DNA of 51,691 nt from Candidatus Methylobacter titanis. Its GTDB lineage: Bacteria > Pseudomonadota > Gammaproteobacteria > Methylococcales > Methylomonadaceae. This document shows positions 1 through 7,863 of this stretch, in pieces (within the stretch, counting starts at the first letter, position 1; each line of letters opens with the position of its first letter). Under the pieces are notes generated by a model that had not been told where the DNA came from, ran no database searches, and was given only the letters and a program-made list of their open reading frames with translations. Where the stretch lies: the NCBI GenBank assembly GCA_029946125.1, contig JAQSDX010000023.1, positions 1 to 51,691 of the forward strand, written 5' to 3'. The translations under genes were made by a program, and so were the position numbers.

Positions 1-150
1 AATAACGGGCTAATAAGTGCCCATCTTTTATCGTTCAAGTCTGTCGGGTAACGCTTAATTTTTGGGGGGCGCTTCTAGGCTGTCGAAATCCCCTATTTTT
101 GGTTATAATTTATTTTCCTAATTTATGGATACAGAGACAACACCCAAGCA

Positions 151-333
151 ATGCCCCAACAATCAAAATTGTTACGTAGCCGTGACCAATGGCGAGCTAA
201 AGCCATGGAAAGAGCCAATCAAAATCGAGAACACCGAAAAACTCACCAACGGAACCGAGCACAAATAACCGCGCTAAAGCAGCAGTTCAAAGACCTGCAA
301 AAAGCCGCTCATTCGGATAAAAAAAACGCTTAA
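151..333 (+). CDS. Insertion sequence first frame (transposase N-terminal part)
   Basis: A 60-residue, highly basic and glutamine-rich protein, with a predicted helix around residues 34-52 (rich in Q, L, K). It ends SDKKNA just after a run of eight A. The long transposase frame opens at 321 in the -1 phase, and the heptamer A AAA AAC (321-327) lies in the correct register. I therefore infer that this is the N-terminal segment of a frameshift-made transposase, possibly also made alone as a DNA-binding regulator. No strong ribosome binding site precedes the ATG. Confidence 0.6.
   Translation: MPQQSKLLRSRDQWRAKAMERANQNREHRKTHQRNRAQITALKQQFKDLQKAAHSDKKNA
321..327 (+). promoter_or_regulatory. Probable -1 ribosomal frameshift site in the insertion sequence
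   Basis: In the first frame the codons run AAA AAA AAC, so A AAA AAC forms a canonical X XXY YYZ slippery heptamer. Slipping back one base continues into the downstream frame (CGC TTA ACG...), which is open from 321 through the transposase stop at 1628. A 7-bp stem (GCTTAAC 328-334 with GTTAAGC 359-365) follows directly. It is closer to the heptamer than usual for a stimulator. Confidence 0.6.
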
Positions 334-392
334 CGTCAGCCTGTGGGCAAATTATTGAGTTAAGCTCAGCGCATGATGTTCGTGCTGTCTGC

Positions 393-1628
393 GTGTTATT
401 AGTCATACAGGCCGTCGTTTCTTTTCGCAGTGTCCCAAGAATCCTGAGCTTGTTCAATGTACTGACAGGCGTCAGCTTAAGCTGGATTCCGCATTTCACC
501 TCGGTCATCAATTGGTCGCTTCGCTTAGGTCTTGGCCTGCTCAAACAAGTCAAACCGGTTACTGAACCGTGGTTGGCCATCATTGACCATTCCATCGACA
601 TCGGCACCAAAAAAGCCTTGGTGGTGCTACGGGTGCCGATCACTGCCTTATCTTTAAGTGGTTCGGCCATTAAGCTGTCAGACTGTGAATGTATCGGCTT
701 AACAATCAGCGTGCAGGTTAATGGCGAAAGCATTGCACGGGATTTGGAAAGCATTTTTAACCAAGCCGGAACGCCTAAGGCCATCATCAAAGACGGTGAC
801 TACACTTTGCAAAAAGGCGTCCGGTTATGGTCTGAAAAACAACCGGTTGATGTTCCGGTTATCGCAGACATTGGGCATGCGTTGGCGACGGCTCTGAAAA
901 AACAATTTGAAAAGTCTGACGCCTATAAACGATTTACCACCTTGACCACCCAAGCCGCCAAGTGCTTGCGGCAGACTGAATTGGCGTTTTTGATTCCCCC
1001 AAAGCTACGCAGCAAAGGACGTTTCCAGAGCATCGGCAGTTTAGGCAAATGGGCCGATAAGATGCTTGACGTGTTTGCCGTTCCGGGCCGTGCCAAGAAG
1101 GGCAGCCTGTTAGCCAAACTGCGCGGAGCATTACCGGGCTTTCTCCAGCTCAAGTCTTTCATTAAAGGTTTTTCGAACACCGCCAGTGTCGTCTCACAAG
1201 TACTGGAAATCCTTAAAAACAAAGGGCTTGATCAACAACATTACGAACAATGTTGGCGGCTTTCAGTAACGCTGCCCAAAAACTCCAAGGTCAAAAAACA
1301 ACTACAGCAGTGGTTACAGCAACACCTGCTTATCCAGCAGCAACTGACGGACCTACCGCTCCTGGTTAGCAGTGACATTATCGAGTCACTGTTTGGTAAC
1401 TTTAAGCATATTATTGAACGTAGCCCTCAAGCCGATATGAATAGGACAACTTTGTTAATCCCGGCTCTTTGCGGCAATCTGGATAGGTTCGTGGTAACCC
1501 AAGCCTTAGGCTTGGTGCGTCATCATGATTTGGAAATCTGGGAAAAAGAAAACATCCCTTATACGGTACGTAAAAAACGTCAGGCTTTTTTTGATGTTAT
1601 TAAAAGCCAAAAAGCGGGGAAAACTTAG
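393..1628 (+). CDS. DDE-type transposase (main frame)
   Basis: The product carries three acidic motifs spaced as in DDE transposases: an Asp in LAIIDHSIDIGTKKA, an Asp in AIIKDGDYTLQKG, and a Glu near the C terminus in SSDIIESLFGNFKHI. The annotated start is a GTG at 393, but the frame is open back to 321 and the residues from there look like real protein. The functional enzyme is therefore probably the product fused to the 151-333 frame by -1 frameshifting, about 495 residues. The function follows from position between terminal inverted repeats plus the acidic triad. The family name is not assigned. Confidence 0.75.
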   Translation: MLLVIQAVVSFRSVPRILSLFNVLTGVSLSWIPHFTSVINWSLRLGLGLLKQVKPVTEPWLAIIDHSIDIGTKKALVVLRVPITALSLSGSAIKLSDCECIGLTISVQVNGESIARDLESIFNQAGTPKAIIKDGDYTLQKGVRLWSEKQPVDVPVIADIGHALATALKKQFEKSDAYKRFTTLTTQAAKCLRQTELAFLIPPKLRSKGRFQSIGSLGKWADKMLDVFAVPGRAKKGSLLAKLRGALPGFLQLKSFIKGFSNTASVVSQVLEILKNKGLDQQHYEQCWRLSVTLPKNSKVKKQLQQWLQQHLLIQQQLTDLPLLVSSDIIESLFGNFKHIIERSPQADMNRTTLLIPALCGNLDRFVVTQALGLVRHHDLEIWEKENIPYTVRKKRQAFFDVIKSQKAGKT

Positions 1629-1667
1629 CCTGGATAACGTGGCGAATTTCGACAGCCTAGGGCGCTT

Positions 1668-1985
1668 CTTTTTCGTCATGGCAAAAATGCTTATTTTTAC
1701 ATGTTAGCAATTTTTGCTACTTTTAAAACACGCACTGAGAAGATAAGCCCTACCCTTATCTAAAAAGCGAACATCATACGAAATCAGAAAGTTGCAGCTT
1801 ATGCGTAAATTCCCATAGAAAGTTGCAGCTTATGGTGTAACCCACAGTTAGTGTACGTCCCACTGGCTTTTTGTCGCAGGAGCAAGTAGATACCGTCGTT
1901 GAACAAGCGGGCAGTTGAGCATTATTTCTTGCGTTTGTTGTCTTCTAATACTTGGCATGCTATTTTCGCACCTAATCAAGTACCC
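1668..1985. other. Intergenic stretch with a direct repeat, no gene seen
   Basis: No convincing coding region. The notable item is an 18-bp direct repeat (1786-1803 and 1817-1834). The rest may be debris from older insertions, since the area sits between an insertion sequence and a broken toxin-antitoxin locus. Confidence 0.4.
1786..1834. repeat. 18-bp direct repeat, two copies
   Basis: AGAAAGTTGCAGCTTATG occurs identically at 1786-1803 and 1817-1834, start to start 31 bp. The spacing of about three helical turns would suit a protein binding site, but a leftover insertion-sequence end is equally possible. Confidence 0.7.
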
Positions 1986-1999
1986 AAAGGAGTTCAAAG

Positions 2000-2242
2000 A
2001 TGAATACTATCCCTGCTCAGGAGATTAAGCGGCGCGGAATTGCCGCAGTCGATGATCTCCTTGCCAAGGGCGATATCCATGTGATCCGAAACAATCAGCC
2101 ACACCTCCGGTACCATAAGCAAACTAAAAGGTGTGCAAGCACCTCAAGCTATCGTCTTAGCCTAACCCTACTGCTTTCGGATCAAGAAATCATCCTGCTG
2201 GATGTTGGAAGCCATGACGAGGATATCGATAAGTGGTACTAA
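2000..2242 (+). pseudogene. Collapsed toxin-antitoxin remnant (Phd/YefM-like start joined to RelE-like end)
   Basis: The first 34 residues (MNTIPAQEIKRRGIAAVDDL and on to HVIRNNQP) match the usual start of Phd/YefM-type antitoxins. The rest of the antitoxin is missing. The last 30 residues (LLLSDQEIILLDVGSHDE...) look like the C-terminal strand of RelE-type mRNA interferases, which often end LLLDIGSHDEVY. The simplest reading is that an internal deletion fused an antitoxin head to a toxin tail in frame. A good ribosome binding site (AAAGGAG, about 10 bases upstream) remains, so a short product may still be made, but it should lack toxin activity. The assignment is by motif memory only. Confidence 0.6.
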
Positions 2243-2793
2243 AATAACATCAAGGAATTAGCTTTTGCATTGTGCATTTTTTATCAATTTAATTGCTCAA
2301 CTCAGGAGCAAAGGTGATACCGGTAGGTGATAGTTCAATTTCGAACACGACATAAAAAAAAGTTTAAGGCTTTTACGCCCCCAAAAGTAAAACACTTTGA
2401 ACCGTTAAATAGCCCTGCTAAGTGGCTGGCATTACTTAAATTATCGACGGCCCCATCGACATCCTCAAAGACCTAAAACTAAAACTTGCCCTCGCTCTCA
2501 CATGCTATGTTACTGCGATTAAGTTAAGCCGAACAAGAGACCGTAGGAGCGGGCCATGCCCGCGACATTTGGGCAGCGATTCCAGCCCCTTCATCGCGGG
2601 CATGGCCCGCTCCTACACCGCTTCTTAATGGCAGTGACGTGCGCAGTATGGGACGCGCTGCGTTCTATTTTACAAGATCTGTATTCCAATATATTAGCCA
2701 CAACTCTCGGCAAAGTTCATGGCGAAGAGACCCATATGACAAAAACCAATTTATCTACACAAGCTGTGCCTAACAGCGTTTTAAAGGAAAACC
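2243..2793. other. Intergenic stretch with a REP palindrome
   Basis: No gene can be supported. An apparent reading frame at 2556-2801 runs straight through a palindromic repeat and has no homology I recognise. The last part (2700-2793) should hold the promoter and leader of yhiN. Confidence 0.5.
2543..2616. repeat. REP-like perfect inverted repeat, 23-bp arms
   Basis: The arms are 2543-2565 (GTAGGAGCGGGCCATGCCCG followed by CGA) and 2594-2616, an exact reverse complement, with a 28-base spacer. The architecture GTRGG-GCG...CGCG resembles the REP sequences of gammaproteobacteria. A second member with different core bases lies at 46021-46078. Confidence 0.85.
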
Positions 2794-3972
2794 ATGACTG
2801 AGGTCGACATCATTATTATTGGGGCCGGAGCGTCGGGTCTGATGTGCGCCATTGAGGCGGGCAAGCGCGGGCGTAAGGTGCTGGTTCTGGATCATGCCAA
2901 TAAGGCGGGGAAAAAAATTCTGATGTCCGGCGGCGGTCGTTGCAATTTCACCAATTACTCGATTGAACCGGATAACTTTATTTCGCACAACCCGCATTTT
3001 TGCAAGTCGGCGCTGAGCCGCTATAGCCAATGGGATTTTCTGGCGTTAATCGGGAAATACCAGATTGCTTTTCATGAAAGAGATCACGGGCAATTGTTTT
3101 GCAATGAAAGCGCTAGGGATATTCTCAATATGTTGTTGGCAGAGTGCGCCAAGGCAGGCGTAATGGTGCAATTGAGTACCGACATTGATTCAATTGAACG
3201 GCTAGATAACCGTTTCTCTGTTAAAACCAAGCAGGGCAATTTTAGCTGTCAGTCATTAGTGGTTGCGACCGGCGGCTTGTCGATACCTAAAATGGGCGCG
3301 ACACCTCTAGGCTATAAAATAGCCCAGCAATTCGGCATTAATGTGCTGCCTACCCGCTCAGGTCTGGTCCCGTTTACCTTGCAGCCGGAAGATAAAGAAA
3401 AATTCTCGGCGTTATCGGGTATTGCCGTGCCTTGTGTGGTCAGCAACAAACGGCAGAGTTTTAGTGAAAATGTCTTGTTTACGCATCGCGGCTTAAGCGG
3501 CCCGGCGATTTTGCAGATTTCATCCTATTGGCAGGCCGGTGAGGATGTTGTGATTAACGTGTTGCCGCAGCTAAATCTGGAAGCGGAGCTAAAATTAAAG
3601 CGCCAACAAAAGCTTAAAAACAAGTTAAAAACGATCCTGGAAGGCTATTTGCCGAAGCGGCTGATCGCTAGTTTCCTGTCTGAAGATTTGCTGGATTTGT
3701 CGTTACAGGATTTGTCGGACAAACAGATTCAGCGGGTTGCGGATCAGTTTAATAACTGGACGATTAAACCCAATGGCACCGAAGGCTATCGTACCGCTGA
3801 AGTGACTTCCGGCGGGGTTGACTGCGATGCTATTTCATCCAAGACCATGGAAAGCAAGCAAGTGCCGGGGCTTTATTTTATCGGTGAAGTACTGGATGTG
3901 ACCGGCTGGCTGGGAGGTTATAATTTTCAATGGGCCTGGTCGTCAGCGTGGTGTGCAGGGCAATACTGTTGA
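2794..3972 (+). CDS. yhiN: HI0933/YhiN-family FAD-dependent oxidoreductase
   Basis: A 392-residue flavoprotein. The N terminus has the dinucleotide-binding Rossmann motif IIIGAGASGLMCAIEAGKRG (residues 6-25), an acidic end to the second strand (LVLDHA), then the family signature GKKILMSGGGRCNFTN. The C terminus has the second FAD-contact block GLYFIGEVLDVTGWLGGYNF. Length and motif order match the HI0933 family, whose biochemical role is poorly defined (the name aminoacetone oxidase has been applied to some members). Start ATG at 2794 follows AAAGGA. It converges on a minus-strand gene, with a hairpin between them. Confidence 0.9.
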   Translation: MTEVDIIIIGAGASGLMCAIEAGKRGRKVLVLDHANKAGKKILMSGGGRCNFTNYSIEPDNFISHNPHFCKSALSRYSQWDFLALIGKYQIAFHERDHGQLFCNESARDILNMLLAECAKAGVMVQLSTDIDSIERLDNRFSVKTKQGNFSCQSLVVATGGLSIPKMGATPLGYKIAQQFGINVLPTRSGLVPFTLQPEDKEKFSALSGIAVPCVVSNKRQSFSENVLFTHRGLSGPAILQISSYWQAGEDVVINVLPQLNLEAELKLKRQQKLKNKLKTILEGYLPKRLIASFLSEDLLDLSLQDLSDKQIQRVADQFNNWTIKPNGTEGYRTAEVTSGGVDCDAISSKTMESKQVPGLYFIGEVLDVTGWLGGYNFQWAWSSAWCAGQYC

Positions 3973-4009
3973 TTTGAATCCGCTGCCCCTTTTGGGCTTC
4001 CCGCTTAAG

Positions 4010-4078
4010 ACGGGACACGGGCAAGGATTAGGTGATTCCGAATACTGAATCCACGAAAATCACCTTACACTGTCCCGT
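4010..4078. repeat. Nested inverted repeat between convergent genes (possible bidirectional terminator)
   Basis: ACGGGACA (4010-4017) pairs with TGTCCCGT (4071-4078), and inside that GGTGATT (4031-4037) pairs with AATCACC (4058-4064). It sits between the convergent ends of yhiN and the coiled-coil gene, which suits transcription termination, but no clear U-run follows on either strand. Confidence 0.5.
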
Positions 4079-4089
4079 GTTGAAGCCGC

Positions 4090-5277
4090 TTATTTACCTT
4101 TCGATCTGAACTTACTATAAAAGCCTTTCAGTTTTCCCGACTCTTTTTTGACTTCCTTTTCAGACTGTTGTTCGTCATCCAATAACAGCGGCTCCTCCAA
4201 TTTTACGTCTACCCACTGCGGCTCTGTTTTAATCGGCTGTTGCTTATTACCGAACAGATTTTTGAATTTTCCCAGCGATCCTTTAGCAGCAATAACCGGT
4301 TGCGGATCGATGTCCGCTGCTACAGCAGGCGCTTGTTCAAACACCGCTTGAGGCTTTATTTCTGACGGCATTGGCGCAAGCGCTTCTTCAGTCGGAGCTT
4401 CTTTCTGCCAACTAACCGCTGCATGCGATACGTCACTGACTTGAATAACCGGGCTATCCGGCTTTGGCTGTGCAACCGGGGACTCTTCAATAACCGGGCT
4501 TTCTTCCAAGCTTATGGGTTGTTGCGAAGTAGTAACGGTCTTAATCGTTTCCTGTTCCGGTTCTACCGGGCGAGTCATATCCGCCTGGTATTTTTTCAGG
4601 GTGTCGGATAAAACCTGGTGAGCATTATGCTGCTGCTGTTGCAGCAGGGTTTTTTGTTCTTCAAACGCCACCTCTAGCCTGGAAAGCTGACTGGTATGGT
4701 TATCTAACGTCGTTTGCAAAGCCTTAATCAGCACATCCTTTTCGACCAGTTTTGTCGCCTCCGCCTGACAGGCTTGTTGTAACTCGATTTTTGCTTGCTG
4801 CTCGGTACGCAGACGCTCAGTTAATTGCGTAATGACCTTATCATGCTGCTGCCACAATGAGTCCGCCTTAACATCTTCACTGGCCAGTAATGGCCGTTCG
4901 CCAAGATCGAAACTTGTCGCCAGTGTCTGAATAATTCCGGCAATCTGCTGGTTGCGTTGATAAAGCAACTGCTCCAGCGTTAAAGCCCTTTGTGTTTCAC
5001 CTTGAGCTGCCGATTGGGCTTTTTCCCTGTGCATAACAGCCTCCGCCAATTCCTCCTGGTTGTGCTGTAACTGTTGTTGTGCGGCATCGAGCTTTTCGAT
5101 GCCAGCCTTCTCACTGGCAACTTTTGCTCTTTTTACCGAGGCAATTCGGATACTGTAAAGCAAGGCGGTCAACAGCCAGACCGCTAACGCTAATGCCCCA
5201 GCATACAACGGATTGTTCAGGGTCAAAAGATACCATTCGGAAAAAAGCGCTTTGATAAAGGGCAGATAGGTTTGCAT
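4090..5277 (-). CDS. Membrane-anchored coiled-coil protein, function unknown
   Basis: A 395-residue protein in three parts. Residues about 20-42 form one hydrophobic segment (NPLYAGALALAVWLLTALLY) that should anchor it in the inner membrane. Residues about 50-235 are glutamine- and glutamate-rich with heptad-like leucines, typical of a long coiled coil. The remainder is a Pro/Glu-rich linker ending in a lysine-rich tail (KLKGFYSKFRSKGK). No catalytic motif is visible. The shape suggests a scaffold or tether at the cytoplasmic membrane, but that is inference. Start ATG at 5277 has GAGGA eleven bases upstream. It is transcribed away from the tRNA-Met element. Confidence 0.75.
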   Translation of the reverse strand: MQTYLPFIKALFSEWYLLTLNNPLYAGALALAVWLLTALLYSIRIASVKRAKVASEKAGIEKLDAAQQQLQHNQEELAEAVMHREKAQSAAQGETQRALTLEQLLYQRNQQIAGIIQTLATSFDLGERPLLASEDVKADSLWQQHDKVITQLTERLRTEQQAKIELQQACQAEATKLVEKDVLIKALQTTLDNHTSQLSRLEVAFEEQKTLLQQQQHNAHQVLSDTLKKYQADMTRPVEPEQETIKTVTTSQQPISLEESPVIEESPVAQPKPDSPVIQVSDVSHAAVSWQKEAPTEEALAPMPSEIKPQAVFEQAPAVAADIDPQPVIAAKGSLGKFKNLFGNKQQPIKTEPQWVDVKLEEPLLLDDEQQSEKEVKKESGKLKGFYSKFRSKGK

Positions 5278-5557
5278 GGGAGTTCCTCAATAATAAGACT
5301 GTTAACTATTGTACTAGGAGTACTGTTTACGATACTGATATTTGTCAGTCCCCGTACAAATGCTTCAAAGGTTTTTTGTTGATTTCAGGCTCAGTTTACC
5401 ACTGATTGACCTTTTGTTTACCGGTGAAAATTGCTGTATTTGTAGGGTTTCTGGCTTGAGTTGGGGATGGGTATTGCTGTGCTTGATTCCGACAAAATAC
5501 CTACAACAATTGGGTAGGCATTTAGTACGGATGGTGCTGAATAATCAGTGCAGAGTG
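5278..5557. other. Intergenic sequence left of the integrated element
   Basis: Nothing here reads as a convincing gene. An 80-codon frame (5342-5581) runs into the tRNA fragment and has no recognisable domain. The right end (up to 5557) was presumably the original downstream flank of tRNA-Met before the element integrated. The promoter of the minus-strand coiled-coil gene must lie in the first 100 bases. Confidence 0.4.
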
Positions 5558-5608
5558 TATGGTGGCGATAGGTGGACTTGAACCACCGACCCCGGGGTTA
5601 TGAATCCC
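5558..5608 (-). repeat. attL: duplicated 3' part of tRNA-Met
   Basis: This 51-bp stretch is identical to 12164-12214. Read on the minus strand it is the anticodon loop to CCA end of tRNA-Met, but the 5' half is absent, so it is not a functional tRNA. It marks the left junction of the integrated element. Confidence 0.92.
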
Positions 5609-5893
5609 AAAAACAGCAAAAACCACAACACACCACAACAAACAATAATAACTTAATCAACAGCTTAACCGATTACCCTTGTTGCTGATTGTTGCCATTT
5701 ATTGCCCTTTTTTATAGGCAATTGCAGCATGAGTGCAGCATGAGTGCAGCATGATGTTATACTGAAACCGTAGAAACAAAGCGGCCTCGCAGGTGTATCA
5801 GCACCAAGCAAGGCCTTACCACTAACTTAATTCAGGGTTAAGCAATGGCAGGCCTATCATATCAAAGCCGGTTGCTATCCTATAGGGGCAATT
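5609..5893. other. Leader of the integrase gene with arm-type repeats, a promoter candidate and a hairpin
   Basis: This gene-free stretch holds three 11-bp direct repeats (5723-5754), an extended -10-like sequence TGTTATACT (5755-5763) directly after them, and a stem-loop in the transcribed leader formed by GGCCTCGC (5783-5790) and GCAAGGCC (5808-5815), with an inner GGTG/CACC pair. The layout suggests that integrase bound to its repeats could cover its own promoter. Confidence 0.5.
5723..5754. promoter_or_regulatory. Candidate integrase arm-type sites, three 11-bp repeats
   Basis: TGCAGCATGAG is repeated at 5723, 5734 and 5745 (the last copy ends GAT). Two related copies with the same 11-bp period lie at the opposite end of the element (12091-12111). 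Such repeats flanking both attachment sites are what tyrosine integrases with an arm-binding domain use. The function is inferred from position. Confidence 0.6.
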
Positions 5894-6955
5894 ATGGCAA
5901 ATATTACAGAACGCATAAGCAAGACCGGAACCAAGACCTATACAGCAATCATTCGCTTGAAAGGTTATCCAACACAAACCGCTACCTTCAAACGCTTAAC
6001 CGATGCTAAAAAGTGGATTCAAGACACCGAAAGCGCAATAAGGGAAGGCCGACACTTCAAAACCGTTGAAGCAAAAAAACACACGGTTGATGAAATGATT
6101 GACCGCTACCTATCCGGCGCAAACCTTACCAAAGTTCAAGACGACCACACCGGCCTACACCTTAGACGCTGGAAGGAGGAAATCGGTTATATGTTGCTAG
6201 CCGATGTGACAGCCGACACTTTAACGCTGGTTAAAGAAAAACTCTTGACCGAGGATTTTAGGGGCAAGCCACGCAGCCCGACCACTGTATTGAGATACAT
6301 GGCCTCACTGAGTACGGCTTTTACGGTAGCCGTTCGGGATTGGGCATGGCTGGAAGATTCGCCCATGAAGAACATCAAAAAACCCAAGGCAGCGCGTGGG
6401 CGTGTTCGGTTCTTGGATGATGGCGAAAGAGACCGCCTTTTGATTGCTTGCAAGGAATCCAGAAACAAGATTCTTTATACTTGCGTCATTTTGGCAATCA
6501 GCACCGGCATGAGACAGGCCGAACTATTTAGCTTGAAATGGATAGACGTTAATTTAAAAGACGGCTTCCTAATCCTGCACGAAACCAAGAACGGCGAACG
6601 GCGGCGCGTCCCCCTGGCAGGGCATGGTCTGGAACTGTTACGCGAATATGCCAAAGTTAGGCGACTGGACACCCCGCTATTATTCCCCGGCATTAAAAAC
6701 CCACTGAACCCTATTGACTTACAAACCCCCTGGGAAACCGCAAGGAAACACGCAGGGATAACCGATTTTACATGGCATGACCTGAGACATTGCACGGCAA
6801 GTTATTTGCTCATGAATGGCGCGTCCCTGGCTGAAATAGCCGAAATCCTGGGACATAAAACCCTGCAAATGGTGAAGCGTTACGCCCACCTATCAGACGG
6901 CCATGTGAGCAACGTGGTTGCCAGTATGAACGCTAAAATATTCGGGGGTGTTTGA
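5894..6955 (+). CDS. int: Tyrosine recombinase (integrase) of the tRNA-Met element
   Basis: A 353-residue phage-type integrase. The N-terminal part (ISKTGTKTYTAIIRLKG) fits an arm-binding domain, followed by a SAM-like core-binding domain (residues about 60-150). The catalytic domain shows the family set: Arg in STGMRQAELFSLKW, His and Arg in WHDLRHCTASYLL, and the final His and Tyr in LGHKTLQMVKRYAHLS. It should recombine the tRNA-Met attachment sites 5558-5608 and 12164-12214. Start ATG at 5894 follows AGGGGCAATT. The stop overlaps the next gene (TGATG), implying translational coupling. Confidence 0.93.
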   Translation: MANITERISKTGTKTYTAIIRLKGYPTQTATFKRLTDAKKWIQDTESAIREGRHFKTVEAKKHTVDEMIDRYLSGANLTKVQDDHTGLHLRRWKEEIGYMLLADVTADTLTLVKEKLLTEDFRGKPRSPTTVLRYMASLSTAFTVAVRDWAWLEDSPMKNIKKPKAARGRVRFLDDGERDRLLIACKESRNKILYTCVILAISTGMRQAELFSLKWIDVNLKDGFLILHETKNGERRRVPLAGHGLELLREYAKVRRLDTPLLFPGIKNPLNPIDLQTPWETARKHAGITDFTWHDLRHCTASYLLMNGASLAEIAEILGHKTLQMVKRYAHLSDGHVSNVVASMNAKIFGGV

Positions 6956-7749
6956 TGACGAATCTGACACCAAACAGCAAAGAGAATGTTTTTGATAGTC
7001 CTGAGCAGGAAGCCGAAATCAACAAGAGTCGGCAAAAAGCCATTGCAGAAATTAGAGCAAGCAGGCGACCGGAAGATTTTCTTGTAAAAGATTTTCTTAA
7101 TACTTCAATTACATATTTACTTAAGGAAGAGCTTTCAAAAGATGGCAATATAAAATATTGTCAGCTCTATACATGGCTGAATAGGCTAAATGCGGAGGAA
7201 GCTAGGATTAATCTCCTGCCTGTCGTTAAGTACAATGAAGAATCGAAAAAACTAGATTCTCTTTTCGAAAAGAAAATGAGAATTGAGTGGTTTATTGATG
7301 GGTGCAAAGGAACATTTGAAGAGTGGTGCAAGACCAACGGGAAGCAGACAGGGAAGGCCAACCAATGCGACACCACAGAACAGGCAAGCGGCAAGAATGG
7401 CGCGGGTAGCCAAGCAGTCACCGAACCGGCAAGCACAAAGCCCATGCAAACCAACGGTAACGATTTTGAATTTTCCGGCCTGTTAAATATCCCCGCAAAA
7501 ATAGACGACTGGTTTACTGTTATTGATGATATGACGCGCACCTTCCATAAGGATAATGAAAGAGTACCGAACGAACCCCAAGCATGGGCGCAGTTATGGA
7601 CAAGTCCGCCGTCCGGTTACGGGATAACAATCAGGGGCGTTTGCCTGGGTATGCCGGGGGTTAATCCGCTATCTCGTGGAGCATTTAAGAAGAGGTGGAA
7701 AAGTTATACAACCAAAAAAACCCCAATAAGTCCCGATAACGGATTTTAA
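6955..7749 (+). CDS. Unknown protein coupled to the integrase gene
   Basis: A 264-residue protein I do not recognise. The ATG at 6955 overlaps the integrase stop (TGATG), so the two are probably co-translated. The first 120 residues are charged and helical. Residues about 125-165 are a low-complexity linker rich in G, Q, T and A. The C-terminal 90 residues form a second block (NEPQAWAQLWTSPPSGYGIT and a basic tail KKRWKSYTTKK) that might bind nucleic acid. It is cargo of the integrated element. A role in excision control or DNA binding would fit the position, but nothing in the sequence proves it. Confidence 0.75.
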   Translation: MTNLTPNSKENVFDSPEQEAEINKSRQKAIAEIRASRRPEDFLVKDFLNTSITYLLKEELSKDGNIKYCQLYTWLNRLNAEEARINLLPVVKYNEESKKLDSLFEKKMRIEWFIDGCKGTFEEWCKTNGKQTGKANQCDTTEQASGKNGAGSQAVTEPASTKPMQTNGNDFEFSGLLNIPAKIDDWFTVIDDMTRTFHKDNERVPNEPQAWAQLWTSPPSGYGITIRGVCLGMPGVNPLSRGAFKKRWKSYTTKKTPISPDNGF

Positions 7750-7787
7750 GTCCCGCCACCGTTTCAGAGCCGACAACAAACAGAAAC

Positions 7788-7859
7788 TACCCCCAACCGA
7801 GCCGCAAAGCTTGGGAACTCCTGCAAACACAGGAACACAAAACAAACCCATTGGGGGTA
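7788..7859 (+). promoter_or_regulatory. Inverted repeat that would hide the ribosome binding site of the AlpA-like gene
   Basis: TACCCCCAA (7788-7796) is a perfect complement of TTGGGGGTA (7851-7859). The second arm contains the only plausible ribosome binding site (GGGGG) of the gene starting at 7864. Between the arms is a small TCCTG/CAGGA hairpin. Pairing would block translation start, so this may be a translational switch. It is inferred from sequence only. Confidence 0.45.
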
Positions 7860-7863
7860 TTAA

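Larger units (their letters stand above)
75..1660 (+). mobile_element. Complete insertion sequence, 1586 bp
   Basis: The ends are perfect 15-bp inverted repeats: CTAGGCTGTCGAAAT at 75-89 and its reverse complement at 1646-1660. They are flanked on both sides by GGCGCTT (68-74 and 1661-1667), which reads as a 7-bp target-site duplication. Inside are a 60-codon first frame and a long transposase frame in the -1 phase. Intact ends, intact target duplication and open frames suggest a fairly recent, possibly active insertion. I cannot assign the family by eye. The host sequence it landed in is not recognisable. Confidence 0.85.

Noticed and set aside
2556-2801. Reading frame of 81 codons
   Set aside because: Runs through a REP palindrome, lacks a ribosome binding site and shows no domain.
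5342-5581. Reading frame of 79 codons
   Set aside because: Ends inside the tRNA fragment and has no recognisable features.
5558-5608. Possible second tRNA-Met gene
   Set aside because: Only the 3' part is present, with no 5' acceptor arm or D-loop. It is the attachment duplication.
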